Source: Pseudactinotalea terrae
GTDB lineage: Bacteria; Actinomycetota; Actinomycetes; Actinomycetales; Beutenbergiaceae
NCBI RefSeq assembly: GCF_009733845.1
Contig: NZ_WNXZ01000007.1
Coordinates: 62,001 to 126,000 of the forward strand
Direction: 5' to 3'
DNA length: 64,000 nucleotides
The translations under genes and the position numbers were made by a program. This document shows positions 52,568 through 61,058 of this stretch, piece by piece. The number at the start of each line of letters is the position of its first letter. Within the stretch, counting starts at the first letter, position 1. Below the pieces are notes generated by a model. The model did not search any database, was not told the DNA's origin, and was given only the letters and a program-made list of their open reading frames with translations.

Positions 52568-53481
52568 CCCTTGATCGACCCCGCGATGCCGTCCACGAAG
52601 TACTTCTGCAACCACAGGAACACCGCGATCACCGGCACGACCGCGATCACCGAGGCCGCGGCGAGCCCGCCCCAGTCGATCGAGTTCTCGCCGAAGAAGG
52701 CGTAGATCCCGACACCCAGCGTGCGCAGCTCCGGCGCACTGAGAGTGAACACCAGCGGGACGAGGAACGCGTTCCACGCGCCGATGAACGAGAAGATCGC
52801 CACGGTCGCGGTCACCGGGCGCGCCATCGGGAACATGACGGACCAGAACGTGCGCACGTAGCCGGCGCCGTCGACCGTGGCCGCCTCCTGCAGGTCCCGC
52901 GGGATCGAGGCGAAGTACCCGATGTACAGCAGGATCGGCATGATGTGGGCCGGCCCCGCCTCGGCGAGGATCACGGCCCAGAGCGAGTTGTTGATGCCGA
53001 GCGAGTCGATCAGCAGGAACACCGGGATGATCGTGAAGCCCTTGGGCAGGAACATCGTGACGATCAGCGTCCCGATGATGATCTTCTTCCCCGGCATGTT
53101 CCCGCGGCCCAGGGCGTAGCCCGCGAGCGCGGAGATCGCGATGGTGAGGATCACGACCGCGATCGTGACGATCACGGTGTTCGTGGTGTAGGTCTCGAAC
53201 CTCGCCTGCTCCCACGCGCGCTCGAAGTTGCTGAAAGTCAGCTCGTCCGGGATCAGGCTGGCGCCGCCGAGCAGCGTCTCCGCCTGCGGCCGGATGCTCG
53301 AGACCATCGACCAGGCGTACGGGTAGACCCAGAGGAAGACCAGCGGCAGCAGGATCGCGTGGGTCACGGCTCGGCCGGCTCGACCCATCGAGCGCTGGCG
53401 GCGCAGGCCGCCACCGCGGCGGGGCGGCCGGGCCGCCGTCGGGGTGGTGTCAGCACTGGTGCGGGTGAGCGTCGCGGTCAT
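52564..53481 (-). CDS. carbohydrate ABC transporter permease (MalG-type)
   Basis: A 305-residue permease with six membrane helices after an Arg-rich N-terminus. The EAA loop is IPRDLQEAATVDGAGYVRTF. The ATG overlaps the partner permease stop (ATGA). Part of a CUT1 importer whose ATPase is not in the window. Confidence 0.92.
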   Translation of the reverse strand: MTATLTRTSADTTPTAARPPRRGGGLRRQRSMGRAGRAVTHAILLPLVFLWVYPYAWSMVSSIRPQAETLLGGASLIPDELTFSNFERAWEQARFETYTTNTVIVTIAVVILTIAISALAGYALGRGNMPGKKIIIGTLIVTMFLPKGFTIIPVFLLIDSLGINNSLWAVILAEAGPAHIMPILLYIGYFASIPRDLQEAATVDGAGYVRTFWSVMFPMARPVTATVAIFSFIGAWNAFLVPLVFTLSAPELRTLGVGIYAFFGENSIDWGGLAAASVIAVVPVIAVFLWLQKYFVDGIAGSIKG

Positions 53482-54467
53482 CGCGCCGCCTCCAGCCCTG
53501 CGGCACGTCGCCGAGCGCGGCGCACCACGAGGATCTGGACGAGCGTGATGACCATGACCACCATCCCGAAGAGCAGGGCCGCCGCGGAGGCGAAGCCGAA
53601 GCGCGGTATGAACTGGGTGGGTGCGAACGCGTACCTGAAGATGTAGGTCTGCACGATGTCGCTGGCACCGTTCGGTCCGCCGGCGGTCATCGTCTGCACG
53701 ATGTCGAAGGCATTGAAGCTGGTGATGAACGTCAGCAGCAGGATGATGGCCGCGAAAGGCGCGAGCAACGGCACCGTGATGGAGCGGAACATCCGCCACT
53801 TGCCGGCACCGTCGATCTTCGCCGCCTCGTAGAGCTCGGCCGGGATGGTCTGCAGCGCGGCGAGCCAGTAGATCATCGTGATGCCGAGGCCACGCCAGGT
53901 CTCGACGGCGATGACCGTCGCCAGGGCGGTCGTCGAGTCGCCGAGGAAGTTCACCGGGTCCAGCCCGAGCTGCGTCAGCACCACGTTGATGGGACCGCGG
54001 TTCGTGTCCAGCAGCACGGAGAAGACCAGTCCAACCACCGCCGTCGTGCTCACGACGGGGATGAAGATCAGCACCCGATAGACGTTGCGGCCGAACAGCC
54101 GCGGGTTGTTGAGCAGCAGCGCGAACAGCAGCGCCAGCGGCGCCTGCACGAACAAGGAGGCGGCAGCGAACCAGAACGTGTTGCCGAACGCGCGCCAGAA
54201 GGCGGGGTCACCCGCCGCTTCGCGGTAGTTGTCCAGACCGATGAAGTCCTCGAGCGGGCCGAAGCCGTCCCAGTCGAAGAACCCGTAGGCCCAGCTCGCC
54301 ACGATCGGCCAGATGGTGAACATGACCAGCAGCACGACCATGGGCGCCACGAAGACGTAGTTCCACCGGTGCTTCTTGATCTGCGACCAGAGGCCGTCCT
54401 TGCCGCTCCGAGACGGTCCTGGGTCGCGCTGCTGCAGGGCCGCGTCCGGGTTCGCGATGACTGCCAT
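53478..54467 (-). CDS. carbohydrate ABC transporter permease (MalF-type)
   Basis: A 329-residue permease with six helices; EAA loop LQTIPAELYEAAKIDGAGKW. It begins 3 nt after the solute-binding-protein stop. Couples with the downstream MalG-type subunit and an external ATPase. Confidence 0.92.
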   Translation of the reverse strand: MAVIANPDAALQQRDPGPSRSGKDGLWSQIKKHRWNYVFVAPMVVLLVMFTIWPIVASWAYGFFDWDGFGPLEDFIGLDNYREAAGDPAFWRAFGNTFWFAAASLFVQAPLALLFALLLNNPRLFGRNVYRVLIFIPVVSTTAVVGLVFSVLLDTNRGPINVVLTQLGLDPVNFLGDSTTALATVIAVETWRGLGITMIYWLAALQTIPAELYEAAKIDGAGKWRMFRSITVPLLAPFAAIILLLTFITSFNAFDIVQTMTAGGPNGASDIVQTYIFRYAFAPTQFIPRFGFASAAALLFGMVVMVITLVQILVVRRARRRAAGLEAAR

Positions 54468-54470
54468 GCG

Positions 54471-55970
54471 TCAGCCTGCGTACCCCTCGAGCGGGTCCCA
54501 GTCGGGGAACGCCAGATCGGCGCGGTCCACGTCGAGACCGTCGGCCTGGAGCTTCGTCACGGTCTCGTCGATGACCGTGTCGAAGGCCGCGTCGAACTCG
54601 GCCGCCGGGCCCGCGTAGTCCGCACCCTCGGTGATCGACCGGGTGTAGAGCTCCGTGGCGTTCGGGGTGGGGGCCGCACCGGTGGCAGCCGAGAGCAGCT
54701 GATCGGCGTCCAGGCCGTTCTCGAGCACGTTGGGCGCCGTGCGGATGGACTCGTCCATGATCTCCAGCAGCCGCTGGGTGTCCTCGGAGATCTCGACGCC
54801 GTCGAGCGCGTCCGTGAGCGCGGGGATCAGCGCCAGCGCCGAGTACGCGGCGCTCTGGAACTCGGGGGTGCTCATGAAGTCCATCAGGGCCCACGCAGCC
54901 TCGGGCGCCTGCGCCGTCTTGGCCATGCCCCAGTACGGCTGGTTCAGCCCGGTGACCCGCTGGTACCCACCGCGACCAGAGTCCGGGACCGGGATGATCG
55001 CCATGTCGAACTCGAGATCGGGGTTGGTCTCCCGGATCCGGGCCGCGTGAAAGTTGGCTCCCACGTACATGCCGAGGGTGCCGAGAGCGAACTCCTGGAT
55101 CGGTCGCTGGGCGTCCCAAGACTCGAAGCCGGGCGTGATGTAGCCGTCGGCGTTGAGGCCACTGATCAGGTCGACGACGCTCACGTAGCTCTCGTGCGAA
55201 GCGCCTGCTGTGCCGTTGGTGTAGTTGATGGGTGCGATGCCGGCCATGCCGGGCCCGGCGACGTTCTGCATGGCGTCGACCGTCACCACGGTGTTCTGCC
55301 CGGAGATGCCGAAGCCGTACGCACCGTCGGCCGAGCCGGTGATCGCCGCTGCGGCCTCCCGCAGCTCGCCCCAGCTCGCAGGGGGCGCGTCGAACCCGGC
55401 GTCCGCGAGCAGCTGGCGGTTGCAGTAGAGGATCCGGAGCTGGGTGTAGCGCATCGACTCGAACGGCAGGCCGTAGACGTCCTCGCCGACGTACAGGCCG
55501 CTGATCGCAGGGTTGTCCCAGGTGCCGGGCTCGAAGGCGCGAGCCTTGAACTCGTCGGTGATGAACGGCGTCAGCGGCTGCAGCCAGTCGTTGCGGTAGG
55601 AGTTGACCATGTTCGTGGCCGGCGACGGTCCCGTGAGCCGGTACACGTCGGGCCCCTCACCCGAGGTGAACGCCAGGTTGATCGCGTTGGCGTACTCGGG
55701 CGGCGGGTAGAAGAGCAGCTCAACCTCGACATCGGGGTAGGACTGGTTGAAGATCCCAACCTGCTCGGTGAGGAACGCCTCGTAGTCCGGGTTCGGCGCC
55801 CCGAGAGCGAGCCGGACCGATCCCGCAGCTGACGACCCCGAGGTCGATCCGCCAGCCGTGGGCTCGTTGTCGGGACGTTCACGGCCGCACGCCGCCAGGG
55901 CAGTCGCGGTTGTCGCCGCCCCAAGCAGACCGAGCGCACGGCGGCGGGTGACTGGGTGGTTCTGGATCAT
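54471..55970 (-). CDS. extracellular solute-binding protein (CUT1, Tat lipoprotein)
   Basis: A 499-residue binding lipoprotein. Twin arginines TRRRALGL (residues 8-15) and lipobox LAAC (Cys28) indicate Tat export and lipidation. The body has the cluster-D pattern (EQVGIFNQSYPDVEVELLFY, AFTSGEGPDVYRL, YEAAWALMDFMSTPEFQ-like). Start at ATG 55970; an upstream frame to 56093 crosses the operator and is rejected. First gene of the train, with a LacI-type operator 59 nt upstream. Confidence 0.92.
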   Translation of the reverse strand: MIQNHPVTRRRALGLLGAATTATALAACGRERPDNEPTAGGSTSGSSAAGSVRLALGAPNPDYEAFLTEQVGIFNQSYPDVEVELLFYPPPEYANAINLAFTSGEGPDVYRLTGPSPATNMVNSYRNDWLQPLTPFITDEFKARAFEPGTWDNPAISGLYVGEDVYGLPFESMRYTQLRILYCNRQLLADAGFDAPPASWGELREAAAAITGSADGAYGFGISGQNTVVTVDAMQNVAGPGMAGIAPINYTNGTAGASHESYVSVVDLISGLNADGYITPGFESWDAQRPIQEFALGTLGMYVGANFHAARIRETNPDLEFDMAIIPVPDSGRGGYQRVTGLNQPYWGMAKTAQAPEAAWALMDFMSTPEFQSAAYSALALIPALTDALDGVEISEDTQRLLEIMDESIRTAPNVLENGLDADQLLSAATGAAPTPNATELYTRSITEGADYAGPAAEFDAAFDTVIDETVTKLQADGLDVDRADLAFPDWDPLEGYAG

Positions 55971-56028
55971 GACTTCTCTCCTTCGAGACATCGACCGGCC
56001 CCAGTAGATCGCATCCCTAGGTCGAAAG

Positions 56029-56040
56029 TCAACCGGTTTC
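56029..56040. promoter_or_regulatory. candidate LacI-family operator before importer operon
   Basis: TCAACCGGTTTC matches the palindrome at 41390-41401 at 10 of 12 positions. Its location 59 nt before the solute-binding-protein ATG suits a repressor site. Confidence 0.55.
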
Positions 56041-56209
56041 CTCCAACCCTGTGGCAGAGCCACACTCACTGCTCGTGAACGTTGTGAAAACAACGAAAGC
56101 GCTCCACGAAGTGCGCGCGCAACCGCTTAGCCGCGACTGCGCCACGATTCGTGTCGCGGGCCGCCGCCCGAGGCGCAGGGTCAGGGACTGTCAGCAGCGG
56201 CCTGCGGGT

Positions 56210-56641
56210 CTACGCCCAGCAGACGTCGCGGTTCTGCCGGACCGCTGCCTCGGCGACGTCGAGCAGCTGGACCAGCCGGTCGTCCGTGTCGGCGAGCGCG
56301 AGGGCGAGCAGCAGCGCCCCCTTGAACGCGGTGGCGTTCATGCTGCCGGTACTTGTATCGCGCTCTGCGGGCGAGACACCGATGGCCGCGAGGATGGCGG
56401 CTGCGCTGCTCGCGGGCATCGTGACCACGGTCGCGAGGTCGGGGTGCACGTAGGCCACCTCGCGAGCGGGACCTGCTGTGCGGCACCCGCTCTCGGTGCA
56501 CGCGGCCCTGTGCACGACACTGATCAGGTTCGCCTCGCGATAGCTCACGGGGTTCCCGTTGAGGCGGCCCTCGGCTCCGCACACCAGGTGCCAGCCGGCC
56601 ACATCCGCGTCCTGGGCGGCGAGGCTGAAGGCGACGCTCAT
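56210..56641 (-). CDS. hypothetical protein
   Basis: A 143-residue protein. It contains four Cys residues (LVCGAEG, RAACTESGCRTA, DVCWA) and a helical C-terminal half (FKGALLLALALADTDDRLVQ). No signal peptide. The plus-strand frames opposite are Arg-rich shadows. No family recognised. Divergent from the gene at 56761. Confidence 0.55.
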   Translation of the reverse strand: MSVAFSLAAQDADVAGWHLVCGAEGRLNGNPVSYREANLISVVHRAACTESGCRTAGPAREVAYVHPDLATVVTMPASSAAAILAAIGVSPAERDTSTGSMNATAFKGALLLALALADTDDRLVQLLDVAEAAVRQNRDVCWA

Positions 56642-56760
56642 GCTGGCCTCCCCGCTGCCGACGTGTCTCGGCCCAGGATACGACCGGGGCTCGTGTCGCG
56701 TCGGTGGCGAAAGCGTGGAACGATCGAGAGCGTCGCCAACGCTCCCACCACCCGACAGGT

Positions 56761-57726
56761 ATGCGCTTCACGATCCAGGGCCGCTCGCACCACATCGACG
56801 CCGACCAGGTCCGCGCTGTGCTGACCGGCCGCCGACCCGAGCCGGTCCAGGCTCACTGGGTCGCCGTGCTCGGCCACCGCTGGCCGGTCAAGCAGGCTCT
56901 CGAGCTCTGTCTCGGCATCTATCGAGCCGAGTTCACCAGCGACACCGCTCGACGCATCTTCCAGCGGCTCGGCTTCGAGGTCTCACCCCCTCGGCAACGG
57001 CACGTGCCTCCGCTGCGGCATCCACCCGCGGCACCGACACAGCCGCAGGGCCTGGGCGCCGACACACCCGCCGACGACCCCGCCTACGCCGCGTGGCGGC
57101 AGATCGCGAACTTCCTCGTCAGCAGCTCCCCGACGCAAGCCATCCGCGACGTGCAGGAGGGCCTGCGCGGTGCCACCGGCGCCTCGCTCGGCGAGCTCCC
57201 CCCTGCCGACGTCGGCGAGGCGACGATCGGATGGACGGCGCTCCTGCACCAACGCGCTGATCGCGTGCACCTCCTCAACAACATCACCGCCGTCGTCCAC
57301 ATCGTGCGAACCGTGCTGGGACCGGACGAGAAGATCCTCGGTACGCCCAACATCTCGGGCAGACGGACCCACGGGGTGGACCTCGACACCACGCATCGGC
57401 ACGCCCAGTTCGTGCTCGGCCGGCACTCGCCGGCCAACACGGTGCGACAACGGGCCGCTGCCGCCAGCCTCGTCCACCTCGTGCTGACGCCGCCGGTGAC
57501 GAAGGTCAAGCAGCTCTGGGTCTCCGACCCCGCCCTGCTGACGTTCCTGCAGACCACGGACAAGACGATGCGGTGGGGGCTGTCACGGTCGGCGGAGGCG
57601 ATCCGTGAGCGGTTCGAGGACACCCACGAGACCCTCGACCAGACGATCCGGTCGTTCCTGGCGCGCACCGACATCGAGCTGTGCGACATCGCCGACGTGC
57701 TCCCGCACCCTCAGTCGATCATCTAG
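56761..57726 (+). CDS. hypothetical protein with conserved actinobacterial N-terminal domain
   Basis: A 321-residue protein. Residues 1-75 (MRFTIQGRSHHIDADQVRAV ... WPVKQALELCLGIYRAEFTS, ARRIFQRLGFEV) match a pattern I have seen in many actinobacterial unknowns, possibly the N-terminal head of ScoMcrA-like proteins. The remaining ~220 residues (ILGTPNISGRRTHGVDLDTT, LVLTPPVTKVKQLWVSDP) are unrecognised. Start at ATG 56761. It is convergent with fliW; both stops share the CTAG at 57723-57726. Confidence 0.68.
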   Translation: MRFTIQGRSHHIDADQVRAVLTGRRPEPVQAHWVAVLGHRWPVKQALELCLGIYRAEFTSDTARRIFQRLGFEVSPPRQRHVPPLRHPPAAPTQPQGLGADTPADDPAYAAWRQIANFLVSSSPTQAIRDVQEGLRGATGASLGELPPADVGEATIGWTALLHQRADRVHLLNNITAVVHIVRTVLGPDEKILGTPNISGRRTHGVDLDTTHRHAQFVLGRHSPANTVRQRAAAASLVHLVLTPPVTKVKQLWVSDPALLTFLQTTDKTMRWGLSRSAEAIRERFEDTHETLDQTIRSFLARTDIELCDIADVLPHPQSII

Positions 57727-58115
57727 ACCGCGTAGGGCAACGGTTCGCCGAGGGGATGGCGCAACGGCCACCGCTCCTGGCCGAGGATCAGCTGCGACGC
57801 CCTCGCCGCGGTGCGGTGCAGCAGCACCGGAGCCATCAGGTTCACCGTCAGACCACCGTCGCCGGCCGGGTTCGCCACGACGAGCAGCTGCAGCTCCTCG
57901 GGTCGCTCCGCGCCCACGCGCGCACGATCCTGCGCCGACAGGCTCGGGGTGTAGTCGGCGAGATGCACCCCGGCGTCCACCAGGAACAGCCGCACCCCGG
58001 CACGCTCCAGCGAGGTGAGGGAGAGCAGCCCGTCAGCACCGTCGACCGGAGACAGGTCGAAGCTGACCAGGCCACCCAGACCCGGCATCGGCTCGACGAA
58101 GGTCACGGCGCTCAT
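57723..58115 (-). CDS. fliW: flagellar assembly factor FliW
   Basis: A 130-residue FliW: PGLGGLVSFDLSPVDGADGL, ADYTPSLSAQDRARVG, LQLLVVANPAGDGGLTVNLM and APVLLHRTAARASQLIL are typical. FliW binds flagellin and antagonises CsrA to match flagellin synthesis to export. No csrA follows; the next gene is convergent. It overlaps flgL by 4 nt. Confidence 0.9.
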   Translation of the reverse strand: MSAVTFVEPMPGLGGLVSFDLSPVDGADGLLSLTSLERAGVRLFLVDAGVHLADYTPSLSAQDRARVGAERPEELQLLVVANPAGDGGLTVNLMAPVLLHRTAARASQLILGQERWPLRHPLGEPLPYAV

Positions 58116-58993
58116 CGGATGAAGTCCATCAGAGAGCTCTGCAGAACGCGAGAGGTGACGCCGAGTGCCGACTGGTAGGCGACCTCCTGCGACTTGAGGT
58201 CGATGAGCATCCTCGCCAGGTCCACGTCCTCCACCTCGCTCAGGCTCCCCTCCAGTCGGCCCATCCGTTGCTCGCCCGCCACCTTCGCGGCCTCCAGCCT
58301 GTTGTACCTCACACCGACCTGGGACAGCTGACCCAGCATCGCTTCGCGGCGGTCGTCGATCGCGTTGATCGAGCCGGCGACGTCGGCGCCCGCGCGCAGG
58401 TCGGCTGCCAGCGTCTCCAGGACCGCGAACGCCGAGCCCGGCCCGGAACCGAACACCGCTGCGCCGTCGACATCGACGCGGATCTGCTCCCCGGGGCCGA
58501 CGAGCCGCAGCACGCTGCTGCCAGGGATCCCCTGGGACACGCCGTCCTGATCGAACGCGATCCCGCCGTCGGAGGTGCCCGCGAACACCGAGCGCCCGTT
58601 GTAGGAGGCGTTCGCCTCCGTCAGCAACGCCTCGCGGATACCGTCGATCTCCTCGGCCAGCGCCTCGCGCGCCTGCGGGGATGCCGTCCCGGTCGCGCCT
58701 TGCAGCGCGAGGTCGCGCGCGCGCAGGAGCAGGTCCACCGAGGTCTGGACAGCGGAATCGGCGACCGTCAGCCAGCCCAGACCGTCCGTGGTGTTGCGTG
58801 CGTGCTGCTCGGACGCCCGGTGCTCGGACCGGAGTCGCAGCGAGTCGCCGGTGCCGACCGGGTCGTCGGAGGGCCGCAGGATGCGCGACTGCGTGGATGC
58901 CCGTTCCGTGAGGTCGTGCATGCGCTGCAGGTTCGACTGCAGGTTCGCACTCGCGGTGCGGGCCATCATCCCGCTGGTGACACGGCTGATCAT
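58112..58993 (-). CDS. flgL: flagellar hook-associated protein 3
   Basis: A 293-residue FlgL. The N-terminal helix (MISRVTSGMMARTASANLQS ... TQSRILRPSDDPVGTGDSLR) and C-terminal helix (VEDVDLARMLIDLKSQEVAY, ALGVTSRVLQSSLMDFIR) are the conserved flagellin-like coiled coils of the hook-filament junction. It starts 4 nt after flgK and overlaps fliW. Confidence 0.94.
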   Translation of the reverse strand: MISRVTSGMMARTASANLQSNLQRMHDLTERASTQSRILRPSDDPVGTGDSLRLRSEHRASEQHARNTTDGLGWLTVADSAVQTSVDLLLRARDLALQGATGTASPQAREALAEEIDGIREALLTEANASYNGRSVFAGTSDGGIAFDQDGVSQGIPGSSVLRLVGPGEQIRVDVDGAAVFGSGPGSAFAVLETLAADLRAGADVAGSINAIDDRREAMLGQLSQVGVRYNRLEAAKVAGEQRMGRLEGSLSEVEDVDLARMLIDLKSQEVAYQSALGVTSRVLQSSLMDFIR

Positions 58994-58997
58994 GTCC

Positions 58998-60422
58998 TCA
59001 CCGCCCGACGACGCCGGTGCGGTTGATCAGCACGTCCAGCATCTCGTCGATCGCGGTCATGACACGAGCGGCGCCCTCATAGGCGCGTTGGTAGGTCAGC
59101 ATGGTCATCGTCTCCTCGTCCAGGTCGACACCCGCAGAGCTGAGCTGAAGGTCCTCGGCGCTCCGGGCGGACAAGCCCGCGAGCGCGGCCCGGTCGGCCG
59201 CGGTCCGTGCCGTCACGCCGGTGGTCGTCACGAACGAGGTCCAGCGGGCGGCGGGCGAGTCGGCCGCTGCACCGATGCTGCCGATCGCGTTCGCGACGGA
59301 CCCGTCCAGGGCGCCGGCACCCGGTGCGCCGGTGGCCAGCCCACCCGCGGTGGCGAGCACCCGCAGTCCAGCCCCGGCAGAGACCCCCGGGGCAAGCTCG
59401 AAGAAGTTCCCTGCCGGCGTGCCCGAGGTGGTCACGCCGCCGCTGTGGACGGCGTTGACCGTGTCGGCCAGATCGGTCGCGATGGCGTCGTAGGTGGCGG
59501 CGGCCTCCGCGAGCGCACCGCCCGTTCCCGTCGGCTGGGCGGGAGCCAGCAACGACAGCTGGGCTGCGACCTCGCCGCCCCCGACACCGGCGGACCGACC
59601 GGGGCGGTGCGCCCACTCCACCCGCACCGGGTCGGTGCCGGCATCCTGCAGGCGTGCGCCACCGGCCACCTGGAGCGTGCTCGACGCGGTCCCCTGCACG
59701 AGCGGGTTGCCGCCGATGAGGACGTCGATGGTGCCGTCGTCGCGGTGGCGGACCTCCGCGCCGGTGAGAGCCGCCAGTGTGGCGGCGATGCCGGCACGCT
59801 GGTCGATCAGCTCGTTCACCGACCCACCTGCGGCCGCGCCGCTCCGGATCCGGGCATTGAGGTCGGCCACCTGGGCGGCGGCCGAGCCCACGTCGGCGAC
59901 GAGTCCGTCGAGCTCCGCCCGAGCCTTCGCCCACTGGTCCACGACGTCCTGATGGCCGGTCGTGATCGCCGCCGCGACGGCATCGGCGCCCTCGAGGACG
60001 ACGGCCTCGGCGGCCGGGTCGCGGGGGCGGTTCGCCAGGTCCTCCCAGCCCGCCCAGAACGCGTCGAGCTTGGCGGACAGACCACGCTCGCCCGGCTCGC
60101 GCAGTGACGTCTCGAGCGCCGTCAGGGCTGAGGAGCGGACCGCTGCGAAGCCATAGGAGGACGCCGTGGCGCGGACCCTGTTGTCGAGGTAGACATCCCC
60201 GAGCCGGGAGATGGCGTCCACGCTCACGCCGCGCCCGGGGGTCACCTGAGTCGTCGTGAACAGGCTCGCGCCCGCCGTCCCCGGCAGCGGCGACAGCTCC
60301 ACGCGCTGCCGGGTGTACCCGGGGGTGTTGAGGTTGGCGATGTTCTGGCCGACGACGTCCAGGCCACGCCGTTGCGCGGCGACGCCGAGATAGGCGGTCT
60401 GCAGTCCAGCGAAGCTGCTCAT
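58998..60422 (-). CDS. flgK: flagellar hook-associated protein 1
   Basis: A 474-residue FlgK. Starts MSSFAGLQTAYLGVAAQRRG LDV with the family motif NIANLNTPGYTRQRVEL; ends with MLTYQRAYEGAARVMTAIDE and MLDVLINRTG. Length is on the short side for the family, with a small variable centre. It is 6 nt downstream of flgN and is exported with its help. Confidence 0.94.
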   Translation of the reverse strand: MSSFAGLQTAYLGVAAQRRGLDVVGQNIANLNTPGYTRQRVELSPLPGTAGASLFTTTQVTPGRGVSVDAISRLGDVYLDNRVRATASSYGFAAVRSSALTALETSLREPGERGLSAKLDAFWAGWEDLANRPRDPAAEAVVLEGADAVAAAITTGHQDVVDQWAKARAELDGLVADVGSAAAQVADLNARIRSGAAAGGSVNELIDQRAGIAATLAALTGAEVRHRDDGTIDVLIGGNPLVQGTASSTLQVAGGARLQDAGTDPVRVEWAHRPGRSAGVGGGEVAAQLSLLAPAQPTGTGGALAEAAATYDAIATDLADTVNAVHSGGVTTSGTPAGNFFELAPGVSAGAGLRVLATAGGLATGAPGAGALDGSVANAIGSIGAAADSPAARWTSFVTTTGVTARTAADRAALAGLSARSAEDLQLSSAGVDLDEETMTMLTYQRAYEGAARVMTAIDEMLDVLINRTGVVGR

Positions 60423-60428
60423 CGGATC

Positions 60429-60932
60429 TCAGAGCTCCCTGTCGACGAGCTGGGCCGCCGGCGCACGGGGGGCGGTGGACGCGCCGCGGGCGTCGTAGGT
60501 GCCGCCCGAGGCGTCCAGGCCGGCCAGCGTCTCCTGCGTGGCGCGCAGACCTTCCCGCAAGAACGTCCCGTTCGCGTCCCGGACGGTCCGGATCTGGGTG
60601 GTCAGCGCCGTCAGCGCCTCCAGGTGCCCCCGGAGCACCTCGTCCCAGGGTGGCGGCGCGTGGGGGATGAGGTCCCGCAGAGTGGTCGCGTCGGCTGCGT
60701 CCCAGTCAGCCGCCACCTGCGCCGCCTGCACATCCCGCAGGAGCTCGACGTCGTATAGACGTGTGACTACCTCTTCAACCTCGCGTGTGGCATGTGAGAG
60801 CCACGCGGTGCGCCCTGAGGTCAGGAGGAGCTGCTCCTCGGTCAGCTTGAACACCAACAGCTCCAACAATTGTCGTTGGCGCCAGATGATGGTCGACAGC
60901 TCCTGCACTCCCATCGCTTTCCCACTCCCCAT
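60429..60932 (-). CDS. flgN: FlgN-type flagellar export chaperone
   Basis: A 167-residue helical protein (LSTIIWRQRQLLELLVFKLT, REVEEVVTRLYDVELLRDVQ, AQLVDREL) at the FlgN position before flgK. FlgN chaperones FlgK and FlgL to the export gate. I start at ATG 60932 because GGGAGG lies 8 nt upstream; ATG 60911 is an alternative. A sigma-28-like promoter precedes it at 60960-60986. Confidence 0.8.
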   Translation of the reverse strand: MGSGKAMGVQELSTIIWRQRQLLELLVFKLTEEQLLLTSGRTAWLSHATREVEEVVTRLYDVELLRDVQAAQVAADWDAADATTLRDLIPHAPPPWDEVLRGHLEALTALTTQIRTVRDANGTFLREGLRATQETLAGLDASGGTYDARGASTAPRAPAAQLVDREL

Positions 60933-60959
60933 CCGGGTGTCCTCCCTGCTCACCTCACA

Positions 60960-60986
60960 CTGTCGGCACGGTTCGCTCTTGTGTTA
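60960..60986 (-). promoter_or_regulatory. sigma-28-type promoter of flgN-flgK-flgL-fliW
   Basis: On the minus strand TAAC (60986-60983), 15 nt, GCCGACAG (60967-60960). This is close to the known sigma-28 consensus TAAA-N15-GCCGATAA and identical to the element before fliC. Confidence 0.75.
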
Positions 60987-61008
60987 GGTCTAGGCGATCG
61001 TCTATACA
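60979..61008 (+). promoter_or_regulatory. putative housekeeping promoter of the sigma factor gene
   Basis: TTGTGT (60979-60984) and TATACA (61003-61008) with an 18-nt spacer, about 50 nt before the GTG. It overlaps the sigma-28 promoter on the other strand. Confidence 0.4.
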
Positions 61009-61058
61009 TTGCTCGAGCAGTGCATCGCTGGCCACATATCGTCTCGGGGGAGATAAAC

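Noticed and set aside
58788-60107. A 439-codon plus-strand frame opposite flgK/flgL
   Set aside because: Composition typical of an antisense shadow; flgK and flgL are unmistakable on the minus strand.
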